A stretch of DNA of 64,000 nucleotides, taken from Methylobacterium sp. WSM2598 (lineage in GTDB: Bacteria > Pseudomonadota > Alphaproteobacteria > Rhizobiales > Beijerinckiaceae). A program made the translations under genes and the position numbers. Within the stretch, counting starts at the first letter, position 1. Every line of letters begins with the position of its first letter. Where the stretch lies: contig NZ_KB900609.1 in the NCBI RefSeq assembly GCF_000379105.1, positions 5,282,438 to 5,346,437 of the forward strand, written 5' to 3'. Below, piece by piece: positions 23,086-31,851 of the stretch. Below the pieces are notes generated by a model, which was given only the letters and a program-made list of their open reading frames with translations, had not been told where the DNA came from and ran no database searches.

Positions 23086-26000
23086 ATGGTGAAGCGTCAG
23101 CCGCGCGCCGCGCGCCCCGCGGAGATCGTGGCGCCGGCCCTCCCCGACGGCGCCCTCGCGGAGGCGCTCCTGCGCCTGAGCGCGGCGGCATCGCCCCTCG
23201 TGCTGGTGGCCCGGGACGCGCGGCGCCTCGACGGGATCGCCGCGATCCTGCGGGCGCTCGCCCCCGGGCTCGGCGTGGCCGTCTATCCCGCCTGGGATTG
23301 CCTGCCGGGCGACCGCACCTCGCCCTCGCGGGGCGCCATGGGCGCGCGGGCGGGGGTGCTGCGCTGGCTCTCCGAGCCGGCTCCTCCCGCCATCGTCCTG
23401 ACGACCGCGCCCGCCCTGATCCAGCGCGTGCCGCCGCCCGAGACCTGGGCGCAGGCCCGCGTCCTCCTGCGGGTGGGCGAGCAGGTGGAGGCCGAGGCGC
23501 TGGAGGCGGCCCTGACGCGCCTCGGCTACATCCCCGACGAGCGGGTCGACGAGCCGGGCGAGATCGCCCTGCGCGGCCGCACCTTCGAGGTCTTCCCGGC
23601 CGCCGCCCCCGTCCCGTGCCGCGTCGAGCACGAGGACGGGCACATCACGGCGATCCGCTCCTACGATCCGGTCACCCAGCGCTCGCTCGGCGAGGCGGCC
23701 GAGCTGCTGATCGACCCGGCGACCGAGCTCATCCTCGGTCCCGATTCCCCCGAGCCGCTGCGGCCCTTCACCGGGCAGGAGCACCGCCTTCCCGCCTTCT
23801 ACCCGCGCCTCGCGACGCTCCTCGACCCGGTGCCGGGCGCCCGCCTCGTGGTCGAGGCCGGGGCGGAGGCGCGGGCCGAGGCCTTCTTCGAGCAGCTGGC
23901 GGAGGCGGGCGGCGCGCGGGCGGGCGCGGGGCTCTACCTCGCGCCGGAGGAGTGGCGGGCGCTCCTCGGGCGGCGCCGGATCGCCACGGCCCTGCCGTCC
24001 GAGGACCGGGCGGTGCCGGCCTTCGCCCGCGAGCGCCGCCCCGCCGCCGCCTTCGGGCGCTTCCTCGCCGCGCGGTGCGAGGCGGGCGACCGCGTCATCC
24101 TGGCCGGGCCCGGCCGCGCGCTGGGGCGCCTCGCCCGCGAGGCCGTGGACCAGCTCGGGCACAAGCTCCTGCGGGCGCGCGACTGGGCCGCCGCGCTCCG
24201 GGCCGAGCCCGGCCGCGTGGCGGTGCTGGAGGCGCCGATCGCCGAGGGGTTCCGGGTGCCGGACCACGCCCTCACGGTGATCGCCGCGGCCGACCTGCTC
24301 GGCAAGCGGGCCGCGCCCGCCTGGGCCGCGCCCGCCTGGGCCGCGCCCGCCCGGGCCGCGCCCGGCCGGGAGGGCGCCCCCGCCGCGCTGCCCTTCGCCG
24401 ATCCCGACCTGCATCGCGGCGACGTCGTCATCCACGAGGATCACGGGCTCTGCGTCTTCGAGGGGCTGGAGCTCCTGCGCGGGCCCGAGGGCGGGGGCGG
24501 GGAGGCGGCGCGGCTGCGCTTCGCCGACGACGCGGTGCGGCTCGCCCCCCTCTCGGAGGCCGGCCGGATCTGGCGCTACGGCGCCGCCGCCGAGGCGGTG
24601 ACGCTCGACCGCCTCGACGGCGGCAACCTCCCCGGCGGTACCTGGGCGACGCGCCGCGCCGGCGTGGAGGCGGCCGTCGCCGAGAGCGCGCGGCGCATGC
24701 TCGCCCTCGCCGAGGCGCGCCGGCGCGCGACGGCTCCCGCCCTCGTCCCGCCGGAGCGCCAGATGGAGCGGTTCGGCGCCGGGTTCGGCTTCCCGCCGAC
24801 CCCGGACCAAGCGGCCGCGATCGACGCCGTGATGGCGGACCTCGCCGCCGGCCGCCCGATGGACCGCCTTGTCTGCGGCGATGTCGGCTTCGGCAAGACC
24901 GAGGTCGCCCTGCGCGCCGCCGCCGCGGCCCTGTTCGCCGGCAAGCAGGTGGCGGTGGCGGCACCCACGACCGTGCTGGTGCGCCAGCACGTCGAGACCT
25001 TCCGGCGCCGCTTCGCCCGCTTCGGGATCGTCCCGGCCCAGCTCTCGCGCCTCGTGCCGCCCGCCGAGGCCAAGCGGGTGAGGGCCGGCCTGGCGGATGG
25101 GAGCGTGCGCCTCGTGATCGGCACGCACGCGCTTGCCGGGCGCGGCCTCGTCTACGCCGATCTCGGCCTCGTCGTCATCGACGAGGAGCAGCGCTTCGGC
25201 GCGGCCCAGAAGGCGCGGCTGCGCCGCGCCGCGTCCGGCGCGCACGTCCTCACCCTCACGGCGACGCCGATCCCGCGCACCCTGCAATCGGCCCTGGTCG
25301 GGCTCCAGGACCTGAGCGTGATCGCGACGCCGCCGGTGGTGCGCCGGCCGATCCGCACGGTGGTCGCGCCCTTCGACCCCGAGACGGTGCGGGCCGCGCT
25401 CACCCGCGAGCACCGCCGGGGCGGCCAGAGCTTCGTGGTCTGCCCGCGCATCGCCGACCTCGCCCCGATGGAGGCGCGGCTGCGCGCCATCGTGCCGGAC
25501 CTCAGCCTCGCCGTCGCCCACGGCGAGATGCCGCCGGCCGCGATGGACGAGGCGATGGTGCGGTTCGCGGAAGGGGAGGGGGACGTGCTCCTGGCCACCA
25601 ACATCATCGAGAGCGGGCTCGACGTGCCGCGCGCCAACACGATGCTGGTCTGGCACCCGGAGCGCTTCGGGCTGGCGCAGCTCCACCAGCTGCGCGGGCG
25701 GGTGGGGCGCGGCCAGCGCCGGGCGGCGGCCTACCTGCTCACCGACCCGGAGGCGCCGCCCCCGCCGGCGAGCGAGGCGCGCCTGCGCGCCCTGACGGCC
25801 CTGGACCGGCTCGGCGCCGGCTTCGCGCTGAGCGCCCGCGACCTCGACCTGCGCGGGGCGGGGGACCTGTTCGGCGAGGAGCAGGCCGGGCACGTCAAGC
25901 TGATCGGGCTCGGCCTCTACCGCGACCTCCTGGAGCGGGCGATCCGCGCCGCCCGCGGCGAGCCGCCCGAGGCGGCGCCGGCCGAGATCCGCCTCGGCCT

Positions 26001-26397
26001 CGCGGGGGCGATCCCGGCCGCCTACCTGCCCGAGCCGGAGCTGCGCTTCGGCCTCGCGGCCCGGATCGCGCGGCTGCGCTCCCCCGAGGAGGCGGAAGCC
26101 CTGCGCGACGAGATCGAGGACCGCTTCGGCCCGCTGCCGCCGGAGACCGAGACGCTGCTGACCCTGGCCGGCCTGCGGATGGCCTGCCGCGACCTCGGCA
26201 TCGCGCAGCTCGGCGCCGGCCCGCAGGGCCTCGCGGCGGATTTCCATCCGGGCCGCGCCGCGGCGGTGGCGCGGGCGATCGCCGAGGTGGAGCGCCGGGG
26301 AGACCGGCTGATCCTGCACCGGCCCTGCGCGGACCCGGTCGCCTGCGGGCGGCTGGCGCGGCGCTTCGTGCGGGCGCTGGAGGCGGCGCAGGGGTGA
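23086..26397 (+). CDS. Mfd-like helicase (transcription-repair coupling factor family, divergent paralogue)
   Basis: A 1103-residue protein with the whole Mfd order: UvrB-like N-terminal module (VYPAWDCLPGDRTSPSRGAM, ALIQRVPPPETW), an RNA-polymerase-interaction-like segment (GDVVIHEDHGLCVFEGLELL), RecG/Mfd SF2 helicase core (Walker A GDVGFGKTEVALRA at ~598-611, VVIDEEQRFG, LTATPIPRTLQ, TNIIESGLDVPRANTML, QLRGRVGRG), and a TRCF C-terminal domain. It is shorter than typical Mfd (~1150-1190). The RID region departs from the usual Mfd consensus and a 15-bp repeat encodes an AAPAW linker. It may be a second, specialised Mfd; the standard mfd could be elsewhere. ATG 23086 is chosen; the open frame upstream is antisense to the SLC13 gene. 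Confidence 0.8.
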   Translation: MVKRQPRAARPAEIVAPALPDGALAEALLRLSAAASPLVLVARDARRLDGIAAILRALAPGLGVAVYPAWDCLPGDRTSPSRGAMGARAGVLRWLSEPAPPAIVLTTAPALIQRVPPPETWAQARVLLRVGEQVEAEALEAALTRLGYIPDERVDEPGEIALRGRTFEVFPAAAPVPCRVEHEDGHITAIRSYDPVTQRSLGEAAELLIDPATELILGPDSPEPLRPFTGQEHRLPAFYPRLATLLDPVPGARLVVEAGAEARAEAFFEQLAEAGGARAGAGLYLAPEEWRALLGRRRIATALPSEDRAVPAFARERRPAAAFGRFLAARCEAGDRVILAGPGRALGRLAREAVDQLGHKLLRARDWAAALRAEPGRVAVLEAPIAEGFRVPDHALTVIAAADLLGKRAAPAWAAPAWAAPARAAPGREGAPAALPFADPDLHRGDVVIHEDHGLCVFEGLELLRGPEGGGGEAARLRFADDAVRLAPLSEAGRIWRYGAAAEAVTLDRLDGGNLPGGTWATRRAGVEAAVAESARRMLALAEARRRATAPALVPPERQMERFGAGFGFPPTPDQAAAIDAVMADLAAGRPMDRLVCGDVGFGKTEVALRAAAAALFAGKQVAVAAPTTVLVRQHVETFRRRFARFGIVPAQLSRLVPPAEAKRVRAGLADGSVRLVIGTHALAGRGLVYADLGLVVIDEEQRFGAAQKARLRRAASGAHVLTLTATPIPRTLQSALVGLQDLSVIATPPVVRRPIRTVVAPFDPETVRAALTREHRRGGQSFVVCPRIADLAPMEARLRAIVPDLSLAVAHGEMPPAAMDEAMVRFAEGEGDVLLATNIIESGLDVPRANTMLVWHPERFGLAQLHQLRGRVGRGQRRAAAYLLTDPEAPPPPASEARLRALTALDRLGAGFALSARDLDLRGAGDLFGEEQAGHVKLIGLGLYRDLLERAIRAARGEPPEAAPAEIRLGLAGAIPAAYLPEPELRFGLAARIARLRSPEEAEALRDEIEDRFGPLPPETETLLTLAGLRMACRDLGIAQLGAGPQGLAADFHPGRAAAVARAIAEVERRGDRLILHRPCADPVACGRLARRFVRALEAAQG
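24310..24369 (+). repeat. 15-bp in-frame tandem repeat (x4) in the Mfd-like gene
   Basis: Four units of GCCGCGCCCGCCTGG-like sequence encode AAPAW, AAPAW, AAPAR, AAPGR at residues ~409-428, in the linker before the polymerase-interaction module. Length variation would not break the frame. Confidence 0.8.
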
Positions 26398-26502
26398 GCG
26401 GGCGGGGCCGGAGCCCGCGGCGGGCGATGCGGCGCTCTGGTGATCGGCTCGTCACGACACCGGCCAAAGCCGTCATCGCCTGTCCGGAATCATGGCTCGG
26501 AC

Positions 26503-26600
26503 GCTGTCCGGACGATCATTTCCGGACAGCGGGTGACACGCCCGCGCGGCGCTTGAGCGAGGCCGACATCCGCGTGGCGACGCGATCCGTCGGAGTTCGG
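26503..26600 (-). repeat. Repeat family A, copy A3
   Basis: A perfect 10-bp stem (GCTGTCCGGA / TCCGGACAGC, 8-base loop) at 26503-26530 is followed by GCGCGGCGCTTGAGCGAGGCC and CGACATCCGCGTGG. It lies between the convergent ends of the Mfd-like and divL genes and may terminate both. Confidence 0.75.
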
Positions 26601-26601
26601 A

Positions 26602-29094
26602 TCACTCCGCCGCCGCGAGATTCGCCTTGCCGTTGCCGATCGGGAAGGTGCAGGTGACGCGGGTGCCCTGGCCGGGGGCGGAGGCGATGTCGATGCGCCC
26701 GCCATGCAGCTCCACGAAGGAGCGCACGATCGACAGGCCGAGCCCCACCCCGCGGTGGCGCGTGCCCAGCGTGTGGCTCTCGAAGCGGTCGAAGACCCGG
26801 GCCACCACTTCGGGCGGCATGCCGCGGCCCTGGTCGATCACCGAGAAGGCGATCTCGGCGCCCGTCTTGCGGGCCTGGACCACCACCGTCTGGCCCGGCG
26901 CCGAGAAGCCGATCGCATTCGACAGCAGGTTGAACAGGATCTGGCGGATGCGCTTGCCGTCCGCCACGAAGCCCCCGATATCGGCCGGCACGTCCAGGTC
27001 GAGGGTGATCGCCGCCTCGGCGAGGCGGTCCTCGATGCCCCGCACCGCCGCCGCGATCGTCGCCTGCACGTCCACCACCTCGCGCGTCAGCTCCATCGAG
27101 CCGGCATCGATCGAGGCGAGGTCGAGGATGTCGTTGATGATGACGAGCAGGGCCGCCGAGGAGCGCATGATGTGGTCGGCGTATTCGCGCTGCCGCGTGT
27201 TGAGCGCGCCGACCGTCTCGTCCCCGAGCAGTTCCGTGAAGCCGATGATGTTGGTGAGCGGCGAGCGCAGCTCGTAGGAGACGTGGTGCACGAACTCGTC
27301 GCGCAGGCGGGCGGTGCGCTCCAGCGCCTCGTTCTTCTCGGTGAGCGCCCGCTCGACGTTGACGCTCGCCGTCACGTCGATGTGGGTGAGCAGCGTCGCG
27401 CCGTCCGGCAGCGGCTGCGCCGCGCAGTCGAGCACGGTGCCGTCCTTGAGTTCGAGCCGGCTGGCGACGGCGTGGCGGGCATCCATCAGCCCGGTCACGG
27501 CGCCGCGGATCTCGGTCCAGGGCTCCTCGGCCGCGCTGAGCGACCGGCACAGGCCGATGATCTCGTCCACGTGCGGCTGGGCCGCGAGGGTCTCCGGCCC
27601 GATCCGCCAGATCGCCATGAAGGCGCGGTTGGCGAGCTTGAGGCGCCCGTCCGAGCCGAACACCGCGACCGGCTCCTTGAGCGTGTCGAGGGTCTCGCTC
27701 TGCACGCGCATCAGGGCGTTGTAGCGGGATTCGAGGTGGACGCGCTCCGAGACGTCGTCGAACAGGTAGGTGAGGCCCCCCTGCGGGTTCGGGTCGGCGA
27801 CGACGCGCAGGGTCCGCCCGTCCGGCAGGTGCCACCAATTCTCCTGCGCCTCGGCGGCCCGGTAGGCCGAGAGCACGCCGGTCTTCCAGGAGCGGAAATC
27901 CGCCTGCTCGGGCAGCTTGCGGGCGTTGCGCAGCGCGTCCAGGATCTCGCCGTCGAGGGGAGAGCCGTCGAGGAAGGCCGGGCCGAGGTCCCAGAGCTGC
28001 CGGTAGGCGGCGTTGTGGAAGATCAGGCGCTGGCGGGCGTCGAAGATCGCCACCGCGGTCGGCAGCTGGTCGAGGGTGCGGACATTCGCCTCCATCTGCC
28101 GCTGCAGGTCGGCGCGCACGCTCTCGAGCTCGGACACGTCGACGGCGATGCCGACGCTGCCGGTCTCCAGCGCCACCTCCGTGACGTCGAGGGTGCGCCG
28201 CGCGCCCGCGACCACGGCCGAGACCCGCAGGGCACCCGCCTCGCGGCTGGTCCGGCGCCGCTCCGCCTCGTCGCGGGCGGCCCGGTCGAGGAGTTCCACC
28301 CCCTCCGCGACCACGCGCTCGCGGTCGGTCGCCTCCACGGCCGCCACGTAGGCGGCGTTGGCCCAGAGCAGCCGCCCGTCGCGGCCCCGGCGCCAGACCG
28401 GCTGCGGGATGGCGTCGAGGAGGGCGGCGAGCACGGAGAGGCTGCCGCGCGCCTCCTGCAGCGTCGCGCGCAGCTCGACCAGTTCCTGGCGCTCGCCGGT
28501 GATCTCGCGAAGGCGCAGCAGCGCCCGCCCGCCCACGGCTTGGCCCTGCGCCTCGACCGTGCGCCCGCCGAGGGTGCGCGCGGTCAGGCGGAAGCGCTCG
28601 CCCCGGCTGCGCAGGGTATCGACCGCCGCGTCGAGGGCGGCGGCGTCGGCGGCCGTGAGCCAGGTGCCGAAGGCCAGCACCCGCCGCGGCGAGGCCGTGC
28701 GGGTCCCGTCCATGGCGAGGCTCGCGTCGCCCTCGATCAGGGGCTCGTCCCGCCCGCTCCAGACCACCACGATCTGCCGCTCGGAGCCGAGGAGCAGGGC
28801 CGCCCGGTCATGGGCCCCGCGCAGGTCCGCGACCTCGGCCGAGAGGTCCCGCTCCCGCCGTGCCCAGCGCGCCCGCTCGCGGATGTGCAGCAGCGACAGG
28901 ATGGTGGAGAACACGATGAGGCCGACGAGCAGCGCGAGCGCCATCGCGCTGTGGGCGAGCGAGCTCGGCACGGGGACGAGGGCCGGCGCCCCCATGGCCG
29001 CCTCCGGCAGACCCGTGAGCACGGCCGAAACCGCCCAAGCGCCCGCGATCGCGCCGGCCGATGGCCGACGGCGCAGCGTCCGTCCTACCCCCAT
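26602..29094 (-). CDS. divL: DivL-type PAS sensor kinase homologue (Tyr at the phospho-acceptor position)
   Basis: An 830-residue membrane-bound kinase-like protein. N-terminal hydrophobic segments include MALALLVGLIVFSTILSLL. Several PAS domains follow (~residues 240-570, e.g. LDQLPTAVAIFDARQRLIFH), then a dimerisation and HATPase_c domain. The H-box reads HVSYELRSPLTNI: the acceptor His is replaced by Tyr607, the hallmark of DivL. The N-box (NLLSNAIGFS), G1 (DQGRGMP), F (VFDRFES) and G2 (GVGLGLSIV) boxes remain. DivL acts in the alphaproteobacterial CckA-CtrA cell-cycle circuit as a binding partner of phospho-DivK. Adjacency to ahcY and the downstream tsaE/add block fits. ATG 29094 is the start; the frame stays open beyond. 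Confidence 0.85.
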   Translation of the reverse strand: MGVGRTLRRRPSAGAIAGAWAVSAVLTGLPEAAMGAPALVPVPSSLAHSAMALALLVGLIVFSTILSLLHIRERARWARRERDLSAEVADLRGAHDRAALLLGSERQIVVVWSGRDEPLIEGDASLAMDGTRTASPRRVLAFGTWLTAADAAALDAAVDTLRSRGERFRLTARTLGGRTVEAQGQAVGGRALLRLREITGERQELVELRATLQEARGSLSVLAALLDAIPQPVWRRGRDGRLLWANAAYVAAVEATDRERVVAEGVELLDRAARDEAERRRTSREAGALRVSAVVAGARRTLDVTEVALETGSVGIAVDVSELESVRADLQRQMEANVRTLDQLPTAVAIFDARQRLIFHNAAYRQLWDLGPAFLDGSPLDGEILDALRNARKLPEQADFRSWKTGVLSAYRAAEAQENWWHLPDGRTLRVVADPNPQGGLTYLFDDVSERVHLESRYNALMRVQSETLDTLKEPVAVFGSDGRLKLANRAFMAIWRIGPETLAAQPHVDEIIGLCRSLSAAEEPWTEIRGAVTGLMDARHAVASRLELKDGTVLDCAAQPLPDGATLLTHIDVTASVNVERALTEKNEALERTARLRDEFVHHVSYELRSPLTNIIGFTELLGDETVGALNTRQREYADHIMRSSAALLVIINDILDLASIDAGSMELTREVVDVQATIAAAVRGIEDRLAEAAITLDLDVPADIGGFVADGKRIRQILFNLLSNAIGFSAPGQTVVVQARKTGAEIAFSVIDQGRGMPPEVVARVFDRFESHTLGTRHRGVGLGLSIVRSFVELHGGRIDIASAPGQGTRVTCTFPIGNGKANLAAAE

Positions 29095-29458
29095 CACTCG
29101 TCCCGTTCCCGCTGGGCCGCGCCACGCCCTCCGGCGTCCCGCCGTCGCCGGCGGACGCGGCGACTCCGGGCCACACTTCAGAATCACCGGGACTGTAGCG
29201 TGCACCCGAATCCGGCCGGAAGCGAAAACACCGGCTCGGCCGATGCGCACCGCGTCTCAGCGTGGCTGGGCACAGAAATGCCACACCTGCGGCGGAACGG
29301 AGATGGAACGGGCGCGGCGATTATGCGGTATTGCATGCAATCTCGAAAAGCATCCGCCCGCAGGGCCGTAGCGCGGTCCGGCCGCGACGCGGGCCCAGCT
29401 CCTCGGCCCGGCCCGCGCATCCGTCGGGTCCCGGCCCCGCGGGGCCGGAACGCGTCGC

Positions 29459-30865
29459 TCAGTAGCGGTAGTGGTCGGGCTTGAACGGCCCGCTCGCCTG
29501 GACGCCGATATAGGCGGCCTGATCGGGACGCAGCGTCGTCAGCTTCACGCCGATCTTCTCCAGGTGCAGGGCCGCGACCTTCTCGTCGAGCGTCTTGGGC
29601 AGGGTGTAGACTTGGTTCTCGTACTTGCCCTGATTGGTCCAGAGTTCGATCTGGGCCAAGGTCTGGTTGGTGAAGGAGGCCGACATCACGAAGGAGGGGT
29701 GCCCCATCGCGTTGCCGAGATTCACCAGCCGGCCCTCGGAGAGCAGGATGATGCGGTGCCCGTCGGGGAACTCGATCTCGTCGACCTGCGGCTTGATGTT
29801 CGACCACTTCAGGTTCTTGAGGCCCGCGACCTGGATCTCGTTGTCGAAGTGGCCGATGTTGCAGACGATGGCCCGGTCCTTCATCGACCGCATGTGGTCG
29901 ATGGTGATCACGTCCTTGTTGCCGGTGGCGGTCACGAAGATGTCGGCCCGCGGGGCGGCATCTTCCATGGTGGTGACCTCGTAGCCCTCCATCGCGGCCT
30001 GGAGCGCGCAGATCGGGTCGACCTCCGAGACCATGACGCGGCAGCCGGCGTTGCGCAGCGAGGCGGCCGAGCCCTTGCCCACGTCGCCGAAGCCCGCCAC
30101 CATCGCGACCTTGCCGGCCATCATCACGTCAGTGCCGCGGCGGATGCCGTCGACGAGCGACTCGCGGCAGCCGTAGAGGTTGTCGAACTTCGACTTCGTC
30201 ACCGAGTCGTTCACGTTGATCGCCGGGAAGAGCAGCTTGCCCTCCTTGGCGAGGATGTAGAGGCGGTGCACGCCCGTGGTCGTCTCCTCGGAGACGCCCT
30301 TGATCGACTCGGCGAGGCCGGCGAACCAGCCCTTCGGCTTCTCCTTGAGCATGCGCTTGATCAGCGCGAAGAAGATCTCCTCCTCCTCGGAGCCGGGCGC
30401 GTCGAGGAAGGCGGTGTCGCCGCGCTCGGCGCGCAGGCCGGCATGAACGAACATCGTGGCGTCGCCGCCGTCGTCCAGGATCATGTTCGGCATGCCGCCG
30501 TCGTGCCAGTCGAACAGCCTGGCGGTGTAGTCCCAGTACTCGGTCAGCGTCTCGCCCTTGACGGCGAAGACCGGGATGCCGGCGGCCGCGATGGCGGCGG
30601 CCGCGTGATCCTGGGTCGAGTAGATGTTGCAGGACACCCAGCGGATGTCGGCGCCGAGGGCCTTCAGGGTCTCGATCAGCACCGCGGTCTGGATCGTCAT
30701 GTGCAGGGAGCCGGCGATCTTGGCGCCCTTGAGCGGCTGGCTCGCCGCGTATTCCGCGCGCACCGCCATCAGGCCGGGCATCTCGGTCTCGGCGATCGCG
30801 ATCTCCTTGCGGCCGAAATCGGCCAGCCCGATGTCCCTGACAATGTAATCCTGGTTGCTCGGCAT
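29459..30865 (-). CDS. ahcY: Adenosylhomocysteinase (S-adenosyl-L-homocysteine hydrolase)
   Basis: A 468-residue cytosolic NAD-dependent enzyme that cleaves S-adenosylhomocysteine to homocysteine and adenosine, closing the methylation cycle. Hallmarks are CNIYSTQDHAAAAI, the NAD-binding loop VAGFGDVGKGSAASL, TATGNKDVITIDHM, NIGHFDNEI, and the C-terminal KPDHYRY that reaches into the neighbouring subunit's NAD site. Length matches the proteobacterial long form. ATG 30865 (MPSNQDYIVRDIGLADFG) is chosen where homology begins; a GTG-open extension upstream is spurious. A perfect inverted repeat CATAAAGA-TG-TCTTTATG lies 66 bp upstream and is a good candidate regulator site. Confidence 0.97.
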   Translation of the reverse strand: MPSNQDYIVRDIGLADFGRKEIAIAETEMPGLMAVRAEYAASQPLKGAKIAGSLHMTIQTAVLIETLKALGADIRWVSCNIYSTQDHAAAAIAAAGIPVFAVKGETLTEYWDYTARLFDWHDGGMPNMILDDGGDATMFVHAGLRAERGDTAFLDAPGSEEEEIFFALIKRMLKEKPKGWFAGLAESIKGVSEETTTGVHRLYILAKEGKLLFPAINVNDSVTKSKFDNLYGCRESLVDGIRRGTDVMMAGKVAMVAGFGDVGKGSAASLRNAGCRVMVSEVDPICALQAAMEGYEVTTMEDAAPRADIFVTATGNKDVITIDHMRSMKDRAIVCNIGHFDNEIQVAGLKNLKWSNIKPQVDEIEFPDGHRIILLSEGRLVNLGNAMGHPSFVMSASFTNQTLAQIELWTNQGKYENQVYTLPKTLDEKVAALHLEKIGVKLTTLRPDQAAYIGVQASGPFKPDHYRY

Positions 30866-30931
30866 CCTGGTGCTCCCTGACGGCGTCCCGCGCCGGCCTA
30901 TAGCAGGGGGCCGGCCAGGAAGCAATCAAGA

Positions 30932-30949
30932 CATAAAGATGTCTTTATG
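30932..30949 (-). promoter_or_regulatory. Inverted repeat CATAAAGA-TG-TCTTTATG upstream of ahcY
   Basis: Perfect 8-bp arms with a 2-bp spacer, AT-rich inside GC-rich DNA. It lies between the divergent ahcY and a small Cys-rich gene. ArsR-type regulators of the SAM/SAH cycle in proteobacteria are known to bind ATAAAGATATCTTTAT-like palindromes, as I recall it. The match is by memory, so the regulator name is left open. Confidence 0.6.
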
Positions 30950-31060
30950 CGTGTCGCGGGCGGGCCGCTCGCCCCGGTTGCGGGCGGCGCCTTGATTTGG
31001 CGCAAGGCGGCCGGCGGGCCGAAGGGCGATCCGGGGCGGGTTGGTGAAGGGAGAACGCCG

Positions 31061-31468
31061 ATGTCCGCGCACGCCACCCGAGACCTTGCCGGTCCCTGCG
31101 ACTGGATGCTCGCCCCGCTCTCCGCCTGGGCCGGGCTGTTCACCGCCGCGCAGGAGATCCGCGCCGTCGACGACGAGTGCCTGCGCGTGATGCTGGAGGA
31201 GCGCCTCGCCCCGCCCGCGGCGGCGGACGGCACCGGGCCGGCGCTCGGCCTCGTGCCCCTGATGCACGCCCTCGGCCTCGACCCCGAGGCGGTCGGGCGG
31301 ACCGCCCCCGCCACCATGGCCACGCTGGAGCGGGCCTGCGCGGGATGCGGGCAGGGCAGCCGCTGCGAGCGCGACCTCGCGGCGGGCCTCGCCGCCGTCG
31401 CCCACTCGGATTACTGCCCGAACGCGGCGCGCCTGGCGGCCCTGGTCGAGGCGGCGCGGGCGGCCTAG
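31061..31468 (+). CDS. Small Cys-rich protein, DUF6455-like
   Basis: A 135-residue soluble protein. The C-terminal half has a cysteine cluster (RACAGCGQGSRCERDL) and a final HSDYCPNAARLAAL, a pattern I associate with the DUF6455 family, which may bind a metal or an iron-sulfur cluster. An N-terminal amphipathic region (CDWMLAPLSAWAGLF) precedes. ATG 31061 follows a GAAGGGAGA Shine-Dalgarno. It is divergent from ahcY and shares its spacer with the inverted repeat. Function unknown. Its stop codon lies within the left end of a repeat (CTAGAGCA). Confidence 0.65.
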   Translation: MSAHATRDLAGPCDWMLAPLSAWAGLFTAAQEIRAVDDECLRVMLEERLAPPAAADGTGPALGLVPLMHALGLDPEAVGRTAPATMATLERACAGCGQGSRCERDLAAGLAAVAHSDYCPNAARLAALVEAARAA

Positions 31469-31570
31469 AGCAGCACCCGATCACGTTGCAACCGGGTGCC
31501 GCTCTCGATCTTTGATCTTGCCGCATGTTCTGCGACGAACCGGCATCCCCTTCGTCGGAAAATGCTCTAG
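31465..31570 (+). repeat. Repeat family B copy bounded by CTAGAGCA / TGCTCTAG
   Basis: The element is framed by the inverted repeats CTAGAGCA (31465-31472) and TGCTCTAG (31563-31570). Inside are a hairpin (GAGCAGCACCCG / CGGGTGCCGCTC) and the B core (TTTGATCTT, CGACGAACCGGCATCC, CTTCGTCGGAAAATGC). It begins in the stop codon of the Cys-rich gene. Confidence 0.8.
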
Positions 31571-31587
31571 CCGCCGAGCCCCGGCCA

Positions 31588-31714
31588 AGCGGAACTGCAT
31601 GGGGCAATTCTGCTTGGTCTCTCGGTTTCGCATCAGGTTTCGCAGACGCGGTCCGTCGGATCGCCGCCGAACCGGTGACCCCTTCGGCACCGGCCGGTCC
31701 CGGCCGGCGGAAGG
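31588..31714 (+). repeat. Repeat family C/D composite
   Basis: The C part (GCGGAACTGCATGGGGCAAT, GTTTCGCATCAGG) and D part (GCAGACGCGGTCC, GCCGCCGAACCGGTGACC, CCTTCGGCACCGGCCGGTC) together match 43390-43524. D alone recurs inverted at 49003-49058. The gap 31469-31851 holds only these repeats. Confidence 0.78.
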
Positions 31715-31851
31715 ATGCTCGGCCCCGGACTGGCCTGGGGGCGGGGCGGCGCCCCGCCGCAGGCCGGCCGCTGGCATGTTGCATACAATTTGCAGAGGTC
31801 GGCCGCGCAACCGCCGCGGCCGGGAAGGCCGCGCGTCACACGGGGTCTTCG

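Noticed and set aside
23068..26319. 1083-codon minus-strand open frame opposite the Mfd-like gene
   Set aside because: Shadow of the Mfd-like coding strand; His/Arg/Gly-rich with no motif.
30866..31060. SAH or SAM riboswitch upstream of ahcY
   Set aside because: The leader is short and lacks recognisable riboswitch helices; the clear signal is a protein-type palindrome.
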